Shown here: piece by piece, positions 21,644-32,200 of the stretch | Layout: every line of letters begins with the position of its first letter | How positions within the stretch are numbered: the stretch's first letter is position 1 | Assembly (NCBI RefSeq): GCF_000738775.1 | Contig: NZ_JPOC01000028.1 | Span: forward strand, 1 to 64,000 | Direction: 5' to 3' | DNA: 64,000 bases | DNA from: Prescottella defluvii | GTDB lineage: Bacteria > Actinomycetota > Actinomycetes > Mycobacteriales > Mycobacteriaceae | Translations under genes and position numbers: made by a program | Notes under the pieces: generated by a model | What the model saw: only the letters and a program-made list of their open reading frames with translations | The model's database searches: none | Told to the model about the DNA's origin: nothing

Positions 21644-23061
21644 TCCGAAACCTCCAAGCTGAGCAGATCTTCCACAGTTTCCCTACGCAAGATTAGGCGT
21701 GAGGCGCCGTCTCGCACTGCCACCACGGCGGGCCGGGTGAGCAGGTTGTAGCGGCTGGACATCGAATAGCAGTATGCGCCGGTCGCCGCGACCGCGAGCA
21801 AATCTCCGGGTCCCAGGTCGTCCGGCATCCACGCGTCGCGGATGACGATGTCACCACTTTCGCAATGCTTGCCGACGACACGCGCGACGACGGGTTCGCC
21901 GTCGCTGTCCCGCGACACCAGGCGGGCGTCGTATTCCGCCTGGTACAGCGACGTGCGGATGTTGTCGCTCATGCCGCCGTCGACGCTGATGTACCGCCGC
22001 GTCGCGCCGGCATCGAGGGTGACGTCCTTGATGGTGCCGACCTCGTACAGCGTGATGGTGCCGGGGCCGGCGATGGCGCGACCGGGCTCGACCATGAGGG
22101 TCGGGGCGGGCAGTCCCGCGGCGGCGGACTCGGTGGCCACGATGTGGGCGAGCTTGGCCGCGAGTTGGTCCACCGGCGGCGGATTGTCGCTGGACAGGTA
22201 CGAGATGCCGAGACCGCCGCCGAGGTCGACGATGGTCAGTGGCGCGGCCTTCTCGGCACCGAACCGGTCGACGATCTCCCGGATGAGGCCGATCACCCGG
22301 TGTGCGGCCAACTCGAAGCCGTCGACCTCGAAGATCTGCGAGCCGATGTGGCTGTGCAGGCCGACGAGGCGCAGGTTGCCGGCCCCGAGGACACGCGCGG
22401 CGGCGTCCATCGCCTTGCCGCCGGACAGCGAGAAACCGAACTTCTGGTCCTCGTGCGCGGTCGCGATGAACTCGTGCGTGTGTGCCTCGACGCCGACGGT
22501 GATGCGGATCAGCACGTCCTGCACGACGCCGTGTCGGGCCGCGGCTTCGTCCAGGCGGTCGATCTCGATCATCGAGTCGAGCACGATGTGCCCGACCCCC
22601 GCCGCGACGGCGGTGTCGAGTTCGGCGACGGACTTGTTGTTGCCGTGCATCGTGATGCGCTCGGCGGGGAACCCGGCGTGCAGTGCGACGGCGAGTTCGC
22701 CGCCCGATGCGACGTCCATCGACAGTCCCTCGTCACGGACCCAGCGGGCGATCTCCGCGGACAGGAAGGCCTTCGACGCGTAGTGGACGCGGTCGGCACC
22801 GCCGAAGGCGCGGGCCATCTCCCGGCAGCGGGACCGGAAGTCGTCCTCGTCGACGACGAACAGCGGGGTGCCGTACTTCGCGGCCAGGTCGGTGACCGGG
22901 ACACCCGCGATCCGGACGACACCGTCGGAGCCGCGTTCGGCGCCGCGCGGCCAGACCTGCGCGGGCAGCGCCGTCATCTCCGACGGCGCGGTGGGACGCG
23001 GGGGCAGGCCCGGGGCGTGCTGGATCTCGGCGTGCCGGGGACCGGCCGGATGCGCGTTCAC
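21640..23061 (-). CDS. lysA: Diaminopimelate decarboxylase
   Basis: Last step of lysine biosynthesis: decarboxylates meso-diaminopimelate, using PLP. The alanine-racemase-like barrel contains the PLP lysine in [10 protein letters not shown], the HIGSQI motif and the phosphate-binding GGGLGI; the C-terminal CESGDIV contributes the substrate-binding cysteine. I place the start at GTG 23061, overlapping the argS stop by 4 nt, giving 473 residues. The first 28 residues are a Pro/His-rich tail absent from many homologues, and an internal ATG (MTALPAQVW) is a possible alternative. Confidence 0.94.
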   Translation of the reverse strand: MNAHPAGPRHAEIQHAPGLPPRPTAPSEMTALPAQVWPRGAERGSDGVVRIAGVPVTDLAAKYGTPLFVVDEDDFRSRCREMARAFGGADRVHYASKAFLSAEIARWVRDEGLSMDVASGGELAVALHAGFPAERITMHGNNKSVAELDTAVAAGVGHIVLDSMIEIDRLDEAAARHGVVQDVLIRITVGVEAHTHEFIATAHEDQKFGFSLSGGKAMDAAARVLGAGNLRLVGLHSHIGSQIFEVDGFELAAHRVIGLIREIVDRFGAEKAAPLTIVDLGGGLGISYLSSDNPPPVDQLAAKLAHIVATESAAAGLPAPTLMVEPGRAIAGPGTITLYEVGTIKDVTLDAGATRRYISVDGGMSDNIRTSLYQAEYDARLVSRDSDGEPVVARVVGKHCESGDIVIRDAWMPDDLGPGDLLAVAATGAYCYSMSSRYNLLTRPAVVAVRDGASRLILRRETVEDLLSLEVSE

Positions 23062-24710
23062 ATCCGCTCCGGTGCGGAGACACCGAGCAGTCCGAGCCCG
23101 TTGGCCAGGACCTGACGCGACGCGTCGCACAGTGCGAGGCGCGCGGTGTGCAGGTCGCCGGCCTCCTCGTCGCCCTGCGGCAGGATGCGGCACGCGTCGT
23201 AGAAGCGGTGGTAGGTGCCCGCGAGTTCCTCGAGGTAGCGCGCGATGCGGTGCGGCTCGCGCAGTTCGGCGGCCTTCGCGACGACGCGCGGGTACTCGCC
23301 GATGGTGCGGATGAGGTCGCCCTCGCGGTCGTGCGTGAGCAGGCCCAGGTTCGGGTTCTGTGAGCTCAGCCCCAGGTCGGCGGCATTGCGGGCGATCGAG
23401 CACAGGCGCGCGTGCGCGTACTGGACGTAGTACACCGGGTTCTCGTTGCTGGTGCTCGTCCACAGCTCGAGGTCGATGTCGATGCTCTGGTCCACCGACG
23501 AGCGCACCAGCACGTAGCGGGACGCGTCGACGCCGATCGCCTCGACGAGGTCGTCGAGGGTGATGACGGTGCCGGCACGCTTGCTCATCTTCACCGCGAC
23601 ACCGCCGCGGACGAGGTTGACCATCTGGCCGATCATGACCTCGACGGTGTCGGGGTCGTCGCCGAACGCGGCCGCGGCGGCCTTGAGGCGTCCGATGTAG
23701 CCGTGGTGGTCGGCGCCGAGCATGTAGATGCACAGATCGAAACCACGGGAGCGCTTGTCCTGGAAGTACGCGATGTCACCGGCGATGTAGGCGGCGTCAC
23801 CGTCGGACTTGATGACGACGCGGTCCTTGTCGTCACCGAAGTCGGTGCTCTTGAGCCACCACGCACCGTCCTCGTGGTAGAGGTTGCCGGAACCCTTCAG
23901 GGTCTCGACCGCCTTCTCCACGGCACCGGACTCGAACAGCGAGTTCTCATGGAAGTAGACGTCGAAGTCGACACCGAACTCGTGCAGCGTGTGCTTGATG
24001 TGCGCGAACATCAGCTCGACGCCGATCGAACGGAACGTCTCGCGACGCTCGTCCTCGGGCAGGCCCGCAGCGCCGGGGACGCGGGAGACGACGTCGGCGG
24101 CGATGTCCTCGATGTACGCGCCGGCGTAGCCGTCCTCGGGGGCCGGCTCGCCCAGCGCGGCCGCGACCAGCGAATTGCTGAATCGGTCGATCTGACGGCC
24201 GTGGTCGTTGAAGTAGTACTCGCGGGTCACGTCGGCGCCCTGCGCGGCCAGGATGCGGCCCAGTGCGTCGCCGACCGCGGCCCAGCGCGTTCCACCGAGG
24301 TGGATCGGGCCGGTGGGGTTCGCGGAGACGAACTCGAGGTTGATCCGCTTCCCGGCGAGGGCATCGCCCGCACCGTACGCGGCGCCGGCCTCGAGTGCCT
24401 GCGCGACGATCGCGCCCTGGGCGTCCGCGGCGAGGCGGATGTTGAGGAAGCCGGGTCCGGCGACCTCCGCCGAATCGATGCCGTCGGCTGCTGTCAGCGC
24501 CGCCGCCAACCACGTGGCCAGATCACGCGGATTCGCGCCGGCCTTCTTGGCGACCTGCATCGCCACATTGGTGGCGTAGTCGCCGTGCTCGGGATTACGA
24601 GGACGCTCGACCGTCAACGTCGCGGGCAGTACGGATACGTCGAGTCCGTGCTCGGCGAGCACCGTCGCGGCGGTCCCTCGGAGCAGTTCGGCAAGGTCGG
24701 CTGGAGTCAC
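23058..24710 (-). CDS. argS: Arginyl-tRNA synthetase
   Basis: Class I synthetase charging tRNA-Arg (550 residues). The HIGH motif appears as PIHLGGTRW, a form common in actinobacterial ArgRS. The KMSKS loop is KMSKRAGT, and the DALR anticodon-binding domain forms the C-terminus. The start is GTG at 24710. TAAGAT lies only 8 nt upstream, so the transcript may be leaderless and begin at the GTG. It heads the argS-lysA-hom-thrC-thrB operon, an arrangement known from corynebacteria and mycobacteria. Confidence 0.97.
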   Translation of the reverse strand: MTPADLAELLRGTAATVLAEHGLDVSVLPATLTVERPRNPEHGDYATNVAMQVAKKAGANPRDLATWLAAALTAADGIDSAEVAGPGFLNIRLAADAQGAIVAQALEAGAAYGAGDALAGKRINLEFVSANPTGPIHLGGTRWAAVGDALGRILAAQGADVTREYYFNDHGRQIDRFSNSLVAAALGEPAPEDGYAGAYIEDIAADVVSRVPGAAGLPEDERRETFRSIGVELMFAHIKHTLHEFGVDFDVYFHENSLFESGAVEKAVETLKGSGNLYHEDGAWWLKSTDFGDDKDRVVIKSDGDAAYIAGDIAYFQDKRSRGFDLCIYMLGADHHGYIGRLKAAAAAFGDDPDTVEVMIGQMVNLVRGGVAVKMSKRAGTVITLDDLVEAIGVDASRYVLVRSSVDQSIDIDLELWTSTSNENPVYYVQYAHARLCSIARNAADLGLSSQNPNLGLLTHDREGDLIRTIGEYPRVVAKAAELREPHRIARYLEELAGTYHRFYDACRILPQGDEEAGDLHTARLALCDASRQVLANGLGLLGVSAPERM

Positions 24711-24876
24711 AGGAGTCCATCTTATTGCCTGGACGAGCGCACCGATTACCCAGTATCGCCCTCTCAGAGGTTTCCCTCAGGGTCGGAACGTACAGTGGTG
24801 AAGCCTGAGGGGGATCCCGGACGCTCCATACTCCTCGGAGATGCCCTATGTCCAATCACCGAAAGAGCACTCATCG

Positions 24877-25716
24877 ATGCCCAGCGGTTCGGAAAGTCGC
24901 GGTCCCGGTAACAGAAACACGGGGGCCAAGTCAGCCAAGGCGATCAAAGCAGCCAAGAAGCAGGGCGGGGTGCCCGCCGCCAAACGCGGTCCGGGCGCGC
25001 CGCGCCAGATTCCGTGGCTGACCATCGGCGCCGTCGTCGCAGTCGTCGCCCTGATCGGCGTGCTCGCGATCAACATCTTCCCGAAGTATCAGGACCAGCA
25101 GGCGGTGGCGAAGTTCGCGCCGTCGGAGTCCAATCAGGATCCGTCGACCGAGATCGACGGTGTCGTCAAGATCGACTACCCGGCCGGTGTGCACGTCGAC
25201 GCGACGCAGCGCGTGGCCTACGACCAGTCGCCGCCGTTCGGCGGACCGCACGACGCCGTGTGGGCGACGTGCATGGGCACCGTCTACGAGAACCCGATCC
25301 GCAGTGAGAACGCCGTCCACTCGCTCGAGCACGGTGCGGTCTGGATCGCGTACAACCCCGACAAGGTCGACGACGCCCAGCGTCAGCTGCTCGAGGAGCG
25401 CGCGAGTTCCCGCGACGGCTACATGATGATGTCGCCGTACCCGGGCTTGGATTCGCCGATCTCGCTGCAGTCGTGGGGGCACCAGCTGAAGGTCGACAGT
25501 GCCGACGACGAGCGCATCGACCAGTTCATCGCCGCGCTGCGCCTCAACCGGTTCGCCTACCCCGAGGTCGGCGCGAGCTGCTCGACCATCCCGGGCTCGT
25601 TCGATCCGGCCAATCCGCCGGCGTTCGACGCGAGCGCGCCGGGACCGGACGCGGTTCCGATGGACGGTGGCGGCATCGCGCCGGACGCCTCCGAGATCCC
25701 CGGCGGAAACGGGTGA
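24877..25716 (+). CDS. DUF3105 membrane-anchored protein
   Basis: A 279-residue protein: a Lys/Ala-rich cytoplasmic tail, one transmembrane helix (about residues 45-68 of the protein started at ATG 24877), then an extracytoplasmic DUF3105 domain with the characteristic HSLEHGAVWIAYNP and the MMSPYPGL segment. The C-terminus is Pro/Gly-rich. Function is unknown; conserved histidines could bind metal. GAAAGAG precedes the chosen ATG; an upstream in-frame ATG at 24841 lacks an RBS. It overlaps the DUF305 gene by 4 nt, a pairing that recurs in actinobacteria. Confidence 0.88.
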   Translation: MPSGSESRGPGNRNTGAKSAKAIKAAKKQGGVPAAKRGPGAPRQIPWLTIGAVVAVVALIGVLAINIFPKYQDQQAVAKFAPSESNQDPSTEIDGVVKIDYPAGVHVDATQRVAYDQSPPFGGPHDAVWATCMGTVYENPIRSENAVHSLEHGAVWIAYNPDKVDDAQRQLLEERASSRDGYMMMSPYPGLDSPISLQSWGHQLKVDSADDERIDQFIAALRLNRFAYPEVGASCSTIPGSFDPANPPAFDASAPGPDAVPMDGGGIAPDASEIPGGNG

Positions 25717-26456
25717 CAGGGCCTGTGACCGACGACCAGAACCAGGCCGCGTCGGCACCGGCAGCGTCCAACCGCAGTCAGCGGACGGCGCTCACGGTGA
25801 TCGGGCTGATCGGTGTCCTGGCGATCGGGTTCGCGCTCGGATTCTTCGTGAAGCTGCCGCTCGACGACGACACCGCGACGGTCCCGAAGGCCGATTCCGT
25901 CGACGTCGGGTTCTCACAGGACATGACGGTCCACCACAACCAGGCCATCGACATGGCCACGATCGCGTTGACGAAGTCCGGCGATCAGACGGTGAAGAAT
26001 CTCGCGTACGACATCCTGACGACCCAGCAGAACCAGGTCGGCCAGATGCAGGGCTGGCTGGCTCTGTGGGATCAGGCGCCGCTGCCCACCGGCGGGTACA
26101 TGACGTGGATGACCGAGGGTGAGGGTCACGGCGCTCACGGGAGCACCGCGGCGTCGGAGGCGTCGAAGGCGTCGGCGCCCGCTCACGACACCGGCTCGAT
26201 GCCCGGCATGGCCAGCCCCGCGGAGATGTCGGCGCTGGGACAGGCGACGGGGCCGGAACTCGACGTCATGTTCCTGCAGCTCATGCTGCGCCACCATCAG
26301 GGCGGGCTGCCGATGATGGAGTACGCCCAGCAGTACGCGGACGTTCCGGTGGTCCGCAACCTCGCGAAGACGATGGTCGCGACCCAGCAGGGCGAATCGA
26401 CGCTCATCACGGGCATGCTCGCGGAGCGGAACGCAGTACCGCTTCCCATGAACTGA
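25713..26456 (+). CDS. DUF305 membrane-anchored protein
   Basis: A 247-residue protein with one N-terminal transmembrane helix (about residues 25-45) and a periplasm-side ferritin-like four-helix domain of the DUF305 family. Two halves each carry a histidine motif: VHHNQAIDMA and LRHHQGGLPMMEYA. The family is often associated with copper handling, but that is not proven. A His/Ala/Ser-rich linker lies between the halves. The GTG at 25713 overlaps the DUF3105 stop (GTGA). The two proteins probably act together at the cell surface. Confidence 0.88.
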   Translation: MTGPVTDDQNQAASAPAASNRSQRTALTVIGLIGVLAIGFALGFFVKLPLDDDTATVPKADSVDVGFSQDMTVHHNQAIDMATIALTKSGDQTVKNLAYDILTTQQNQVGQMQGWLALWDQAPLPTGGYMTWMTEGEGHGAHGSTAASEASKASAPAHDTGSMPGMASPAEMSALGQATGPELDVMFLQLMLRHHQGGLPMMEYAQQYADVPVVRNLAKTMVATQQGESTLITGMLAERNAVPLPMN

Positions 26457-26469
26457 GCGCGGCATCCGT

Positions 26470-26509
26470 GACCGGGCGGCGCATCCTCCAACGGATGCGC
26501 CGCCCGGTC
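26470..26509 (+). terminator. Terminator of the DUF3105-DUF305 unit
   Basis: Perfect 17-bp stem GACCGGGCGGCGCATCC / GGATGCGCCGCCCGGTC with a 6-nt loop, followed by TCGTTT, 13 nt after the DUF305 stop. Confidence 0.88.
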
Positions 26510-26618
26510 TCGTTTCCGCGTCGGCCGCGCGAAAAACACCGATCTACCAGCCGATGTGGATGATCGCCGACAATGCGCTACGCTAACTCCGCCCACTGGC
26601 ACACCGGATTTCCGGTGC

Positions 26619-26691
26619 GCCCCCGTAGCTCAGGGGATAGAGCGTTCGCCTCCGGAGCGAAAGGCCGCAGGTTCGAATCCTGCCGGGGGCA
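26619..26691 (+). tRNA. tRNA-Arg (anticodon CCG)
   Basis: 73-nt cloverleaf. Acceptor stem GCCCCCG / CGGGGGC, D-arm GCTC...GAGC, anticodon stem TTCGC / GCGAA around the loop CTCCGGA (anticodon CCG, reading CGG), T-arm GCAGG / CCTGC with TTCGAAT, discriminator A. Only CC of the 3' CCA is encoded (the next base is G), so CCA is completed by nucleotidyltransferase. A terminator follows after 5 nt. Confidence 0.97.
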
Positions 26692-26696
26692 CCGAG

Positions 26697-26726
26697 AAGG
26701 CCCCACTCTTTCGAGAGTGGGGCCTT
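26697..26726 (+). terminator. Terminator of the tRNA-Arg gene
   Basis: Perfect 13-bp stem AAGGCCCCACTCT / AGAGTGGGGCCTT closed by the stable tetraloop TTCG. It is nearly symmetric, with A- and T-containing ends, so it could also act on the minus strand. Confidence 0.9.
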
Positions 26727-26796
26727 CAGCCGTTTCCGGGGGTGTTTCCCAGGTTTCCTATGCGGTGTCGGCGACGTCAGCGCGCGTCAGTGCGCG

Positions 26797-28080
26797 TCAG
26801 TGCGTGCTCTGGGCTCCCGATCGCAGTTCCAGCCCCCACGCGCCCACACCGCACAGGACGATCACCGCGAGCGCCACCACGCCGGCGGGCACGGAGACCG
26901 CTATCGGCTGCGGGGACGCCGACGCGTAGTCCGCGTACCGTTCGGTGATCGTCCAGGCCACGGCCGCGATGCCCGGGACCCCGATGGTGAACGGCAGCGA
27001 CAGTCCGACCGTCGACGCCGGCGCGGAGGCGGGAAGACACGACCCGACCACGTACCCCGCGGCGACGGGCAGCACGAACATCGCGGCGATCTGGGGCAGG
27101 TCCGAGCGGTCGAGGTCGACGATGGCGCCCGCGGCCACCAACGCCAGGAGTCCGAACCCGGCGGCCGGAACCGGCCACCTCAGGCCCACCACGACACCGA
27201 CGACGATCAGGCCGGCCGGGACGGCGAGGGACCACCAGTCGCCGCCGGACCACGTTCCCCCGGTTGCCGCGGCGAGCACCGCCGCCCCGGCAAACACCAC
27301 CTGTCCGTCACGCCCGGGCAGGTGCCACGCGATCCAGGCGACGAGCACCGTCGCGAGACCGGCGTACGGATACCACCACTCGGGCCGTGCCCCCGACTCG
27401 ACCAGGATCCAGGCGGCGACGAAGGCCGCGACGGGCAGTGCGGCGGTGGCCGCGAGCCACGGGGTGTCGACCCGCGCGGTCCACGACGTCCGCCGGTCGA
27501 GAAGCGCCGTCAGGACGACGAGTACCGCCGCCACGGCGGCGGGCCACAGGCCCACCACGCCCGGTTGGTCCGTCGATTCCGCCGTCGTCAGCGGGGTATA
27601 TCCGGAGTAGGCGGTCCAGCCGAAGTCCGCCGTGCCGAACCGGCGCAACGCCACGAACGCGCCCGACAACAGGAACGCGCCGATGGCACCCGCGGCGAGT
27701 GCGGCCTGGGCGTCGCGCTCGCGGGCGGCGAGGGGGGAGATCGCGCCCAGGACCATGCCTGCGGCAACGGCATTGGAGTACAGGAGTACCGCCGGATCGT
27801 CGGGGTACGCCAGCAACTCCGGCAATGCGAGCAGCAGCAGCCCGGCGACGGCGGTGGTCGTCACCAGAGTGAGCGAGCGCCGCCGGGTCAGCGCCACCGT
27901 CACCAGCACGGCCACGACGGCGGCGCCCGCGACACCCACGCCGTTCACGGAGAGGACGTCGGGGAGCCTGCTCGACGCCCTGACGGGGTCGTCGGGCATC
28001 GGCGACCACAGCACCCGACCGGCGAGCACCCCGCACAGCAGCGCGGCGAGCACCGGCACGATCCGAGCGAGACGGCTCAT
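26797..28080 (-). CDS. Polytopic membrane protein of unknown function
   Basis: 427 residues, almost entirely hydrophobic, with an estimated 11-12 transmembrane helices separated by short Arg- or Asp/Thr-containing loops. No catalytic motif is recognised. A periplasm-side loop around residues 148-165 contains GWTAYSGYTPLTT. The start is ATG at 28080, 8 nt after the stop of the F420-type oxidoreductase gene, so the two form an operon. The open frame continues far upstream in antisense to that gene and is not coding there. Confidence 0.75.
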   Translation of the reverse strand: MSRLARIVPVLAALLCGVLAGRVLWSPMPDDPVRASSRLPDVLSVNGVGVAGAAVVAVLVTVALTRRRSLTLVTTTAVAGLLLLALPELLAYPDDPAVLLYSNAVAAGMVLGAISPLAARERDAQAALAAGAIGAFLLSGAFVALRRFGTADFGWTAYSGYTPLTTAESTDQPGVVGLWPAAVAAVLVVLTALLDRRTSWTARVDTPWLAATAALPVAAFVAAWILVESGARPEWWYPYAGLATVLVAWIAWHLPGRDGQVVFAGAAVLAAATGGTWSGGDWWSLAVPAGLIVVGVVVGLRWPVPAAGFGLLALVAAGAIVDLDRSDLPQIAAMFVLPVAAGYVVGSCLPASAPASTVGLSLPFTIGVPGIAAVAWTITERYADYASASPQPIAVSVPAGVVALAVIVLCGVGAWGLELRSGAQSTH

Positions 28081-28088
28081 GTCACTCC

Positions 28089-29114
28089 CTATCGGGTTTG
28101 CAACTCTGCGACCACCTCGGCCATGCGGCGATCCTGATCGGGATTCTCGGGCAGCGCCAGTGTGACACTGCGGGCGACGCCGTCGAGTCGGCTGCGGACG
28201 GTGTCGGCGAGTGCGTCGTAGCGGGCGGTCGGCACGACCGTGCCGAGGACGTCGTCGGTGACGATGTCGCGCAGTCGATCCCAATCCTGGTGGCGGACGA
28301 GTTCGGCGAGCCGCCCCTGGAGGTCGGGGAAGCCGTGGCGTTCGAGGGCGCCGCTGTAGGCCGGGGTCGAGTACAGGAACGCGAACAGCCGACGACGGCG
28401 TTCGCGTTCCTCGGCGACCTCCGCGTCGGTCGCGCCGGTGATCACCTGCAGTCCGGCGACGACGTCGAAGTCGTCCAGTGCGCGACCGGCGGTCGCCGCG
28501 CCTTCGGTGAGCGCCGGCACGCATTCGTCGGCGAGGTAGCGCGGATCGGAGTTGGTGGGGTGGGTGACGAGGCCGTCCGCGCACTCCCCCGCGACGCGCA
28601 GCATGCGCTGCCCCACACCGCCCAGGTAGATCGGGGGTAGCGGGGTCGTCGTGTCCGGGCCCGGGTTGAAGTAGGGCTGCATGCGGGTGAAGCGGTACGT
28701 GTCGCCTTCGTACGCGACGAGTTCGCCGGTGCGGAACGTCTCGAAGGCGGCCCGCACGACCCCGACGTACTCGCGCATCGCGGCCGCGGGCGCACTCCAC
28801 GGCATCGCGTACCGCTCCTCGATGTTCTGCCGGATCTGGCTGCCGAGGCCGAGGTGGAACCGCCCGCCGGACAGTTTCGACAGGTCCCACGCGGTGTAGG
28901 CCGTCACGAGCGGGCTGCGGACGAACGCGAGGGCCACCGAGGTTCGCACCGTGATCCGTTCGGTCGCCTGCAGTGCGAGCAGTGCGAGCAGGAACGGGTC
29001 GTGCACGGTCTCCGAGACGTGGAGTCCGTCGTAGCCTGCGGCCTCGACGCGTCTGGCGAAGTCCGCGACCGAGGACAGGTCGATTGCGGGATCGGTTCCG
29101 GTGTACACCTTCAT
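28089..29114 (-). CDS. LLM-class F420-dependent oxidoreductase
   Basis: A 341-residue luciferase-like TIM barrel, resembling the TIGR03617-type subfamily of actinobacterial F420 enzymes. Visible features are the N-terminal AGYDGLHVSET, the SGGRFHLGLGSQ loop (cofactor phosphate side), PPIYLGGVGQRMLRVAGECADG, and a C-terminal helical cap. The substrate is unknown; family members reduce or oxidise varied organic compounds using F420. It is translated immediately before the membrane protein gene. ATG at 29114. Confidence 0.85.
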   Translation of the reverse strand: MKVYTGTDPAIDLSSVADFARRVEAAGYDGLHVSETVHDPFLLALLALQATERITVRTSVALAFVRSPLVTAYTAWDLSKLSGGRFHLGLGSQIRQNIEERYAMPWSAPAAAMREYVGVVRAAFETFRTGELVAYEGDTYRFTRMQPYFNPGPDTTTPLPPIYLGGVGQRMLRVAGECADGLVTHPTNSDPRYLADECVPALTEGAATAGRALDDFDVVAGLQVITGATDAEVAEERERRRRLFAFLYSTPAYSGALERHGFPDLQGRLAELVRHQDWDRLRDIVTDDVLGTVVPTARYDALADTVRSRLDGVARSVTLALPENPDQDRRMAEVVAELQTR

Positions 29115-29204
29115 CCGTCAGTTGTACCCGGCGAATTGCCGGATTTCGCAGTGAGTCGGTGCGTCTGGCTGTGGTTGATGTGATTGCAGTTACCATCGCT
29201 TCTC

Positions 29205-32200
29205 GTGGTCGACAGCATGGTGGGGGCGGAGCATGTATCCGCGCAGGGGCAGACACGGACGAACGAACGGGTGGCATCGAAGTGGGGGCTTCGACGCGCA
29301 CGCCTGATCGCGATCGTCGCGGCGGTCGTCGGCATCGTGTCGGCGCTCGCGATTCCGTTGCTTCCGGTGCATCAGGAACAGGCGACGCTGTCGTGGCCGC
29401 AGAACGGGTCGCCGCGCAGCGTCGAGGCGCCCCTCGTGTCGTATGCGCCCATGACGTTCGACGCCCGGATCCCGTGCGCCACGGCCGCCGGTCTCGACGA
29501 CGGCGGACTCCTGGTCTCGACGATTCCGGCGGGAGCACCGGGAACGGAGCAGTACGGCCTCATCGCCAAGACCGTGGCGTCGGAGTCCGCGCCGACGCGC
29601 CTGGAGGTGATCCTCCGTGACCGGTCACTGATCTCCATGCCGCTGTCGGAGGTGTCCGGCGTCGACTGCGCGATCGTCGTCTCGTCCGATTCGACCCGGA
29701 CGATCGCGTCGATCACCGGCCCGGGTGGCGACCTCGTGACGAAGACCTTCGAGGGCGACTTCCGCCCCCAGATCGTCGGCGTGTTCAGCGATCTCGACGG
29801 TGTGGCCCCCGAGGGCCTGCAGGTGACCGCGCCCCTCGACACCCGGTTCTCGACAACCCCCACACTGATCAAGATCGTCGCGATGATCGTGACGGTGCTG
29901 GCGACGCTGCTGGCGCTGGTCGCACTGCATCGGCTGGACCTGACGGACGGTCGCCGGGCGCGCCGCTTCCTGCCCGCCCGGTGGTGGCGCTTCGGCGTCC
30001 TGGACGTCGTCGTCATCGGAACCCTGCTGCTGTGGCACTTCATCGGCGCGACCACCGCCGACGACGGCTACCAGTACACGATGGCGCGGTCGGCGCAGTC
30101 GTCCGGCTACATGTCGAACTACTTCCGCTACTTCGCCGTGCCCGAGACCCCGTTCGGCACGCCCTACTACTACATCTTCGGCCTGCTCGACGACATCTGG
30201 AACGCGAGTCCGTGGGTGCGCCTGCCGGCGCTGCTCGCGGGCGTCGTCACGTGGCTGGTGCTCAGCCGGGAGGTGGTGCCCCGCCTGGGTGCGGCGGCAC
30301 GCACGAACAAGATCGTGTTGTGGACGGGCGCCCTCGGATTCCTCGCGGTGTGGTTGCCGTACAACAACGGTCTGCGCCCGGAACCGATCGTCGCGGCCGG
30401 GGTGCTGCTCACGTGGTGCTCGGTGGAGCGTGCCATCGCGACGCGGCGGCTGCTGCCGGCCGCGGTCGCGATCCTGATCGCCGCGGCGACGCTCTCGGTC
30501 GGTCCGTCCGGTGTCATCTGTTTCGCGGCACTGCTCGCGGGGCTGCGCCCGCTGCTGCGGATCGTGATCGCGCGCGCCAAGGCCGTCGGATTCGCGGCAC
30601 TGTTGTTGCCGCTCATCGCCTCCGGCACCGCCATTCTCGTCGCGATCTTCGCCGATCAGACGCTCGCGGTGGTCCCGGCCATGCAGGACGCGCACGTCGC
30701 CGGCGGCCCGAGCGAGAAGTGGTTCAGCGAGAACCTGCGCTACCAGTGGCTGCTCAACGACACCGCCGACGGCTCGCTGGCGCGCCGGTTCGGCATCTTC
30801 GTGATGTTCCTGGGGCTCGCGGTCTGCACCCTCGCAATCCTGCGCAAGAGCGGCCGCATCCCCGGCACGTCGGCGGGTCCGTCGCGCCGCATCATCGGGG
30901 TCACGATCGGCGCTGTCGCGCTGATGATGTTCACGCCCACCAAGTGGACGCATCACCTCGGCGTCTTCGCCGGTCTGGCGGGTGCCCTCGCGGTCCTCAC
31001 CGCCGTCGCCGTCGGCACCGCCGTGCTGCGCTCGCCTCGCAACCGTGCACTGTTCGCTGCCGGGATGCTCTTCCTGCTGGCGTTCACGTTCATCGGGACG
31101 AACAACTACTGGTACGTGTCGGCGTGGGGTGTGCCGTGGTGGGACAAGCCGCCGTCATTCGCCGGCACCGGGGCCGCGACCATGCTGTTCGGTGGTGCGA
31201 TCGTGATGGTCGGGGTCGCGACGTGGTGTCACCTTCGTGACTCCCCCGTCCCCGCACCGGGTTCCCGCACCCGGCGACTGTGGGCGCTGCCCCCGCTGAC
31301 CATCGCGGCCGCCGCGATGGTGCTGTTCGAGGTGCTCTCGCTCGCGAAGGGCACGGTGAGCCAGTATCCCGCGTACTCGGTCGGCAGGTCGAACTTCGAC
31401 GCGCTCCGCGGCCAGAACTGCGGGCTCGCGAACGACGTGCTCCTCGAGACCGACCCGAATGCGTCCATGCTGCAGCCGCTCTCGGGCGACGCGGCCACCG
31501 CACTCGCCGGCACCGAATCCACCGGGTTCGGACCCAACGGCGTCGCGTCGGATCTCAGTGCCGACGCGGAGGCCGCGGCGGCGGGCACCGCGAACCTGGT
31601 CAACCCGGACGGGGCGTCCACCTCGACCGATACCGCGGCCGGGACCGGTGGCGGCGAGGGCGCTGCGGGCATCAACGGCAGTACCGTCGCGCTGCCGTAC
31701 GGACTCGACCCCGCAACCACACCCGTGCTCGGTAGCTACCGCGCCGGCGAGCAGACGCCGGCGTCGCTGGTCAGCGGTTGGTACGGACTGCCGGCCGTCG
31801 GCGACGACGGAACGCGCGGTGACCTCGTCTCGATCGCCGTCGCCGGACGGATCCGCTCGATGGACTCCGACGGCATCGTCCGGTACGGGCAGGATCTGGA
31901 ACTCGAGTACGGGGTCCGCCGACCCGACGGTTCGGTCGACGTCCTGGGTCGGGCGCTGCCCCTCGACATCGGACCCGAGCCGTCGTGGCGGAACGTGCGG
32001 GTGCCCCTGGACCAGTTGCCCGCCGAGGCCGACGCGGTTCGTCTCGTCGCCGCCGACGAGGACCGCGACCCGGACCAGTGGCTGGCGGTCACTCCGCCGC
32101 GCGTCCCGCAGACGCGGACCCTGCAGGACGTCGTCGGCTCCGACACCCCGGTGCTCGTGGACTGGGCGGTGGGGCTGCAGTTCCCGTGCCAGCAGCCGTT

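Noticed and set aside
23062-23733. Longer N-terminus for lysA
   Set aside because: It overlaps the argS coding sequence and is Arg/Pro-rich; no LysA has such an extension.
24711-24876. T-box or other riboswitch in front of argS
   Set aside because: The space is short, no T-box motif or specifier stem is seen, and the start appears leaderless.
26797-29538. One very long minus-strand protein joining the membrane protein with upstream sequence
   Set aside because: The part upstream of 28080 is antisense-frame to the F420-type oxidoreductase and Arg/Pro-rich; ATG 28080 gives a clean membrane protein.
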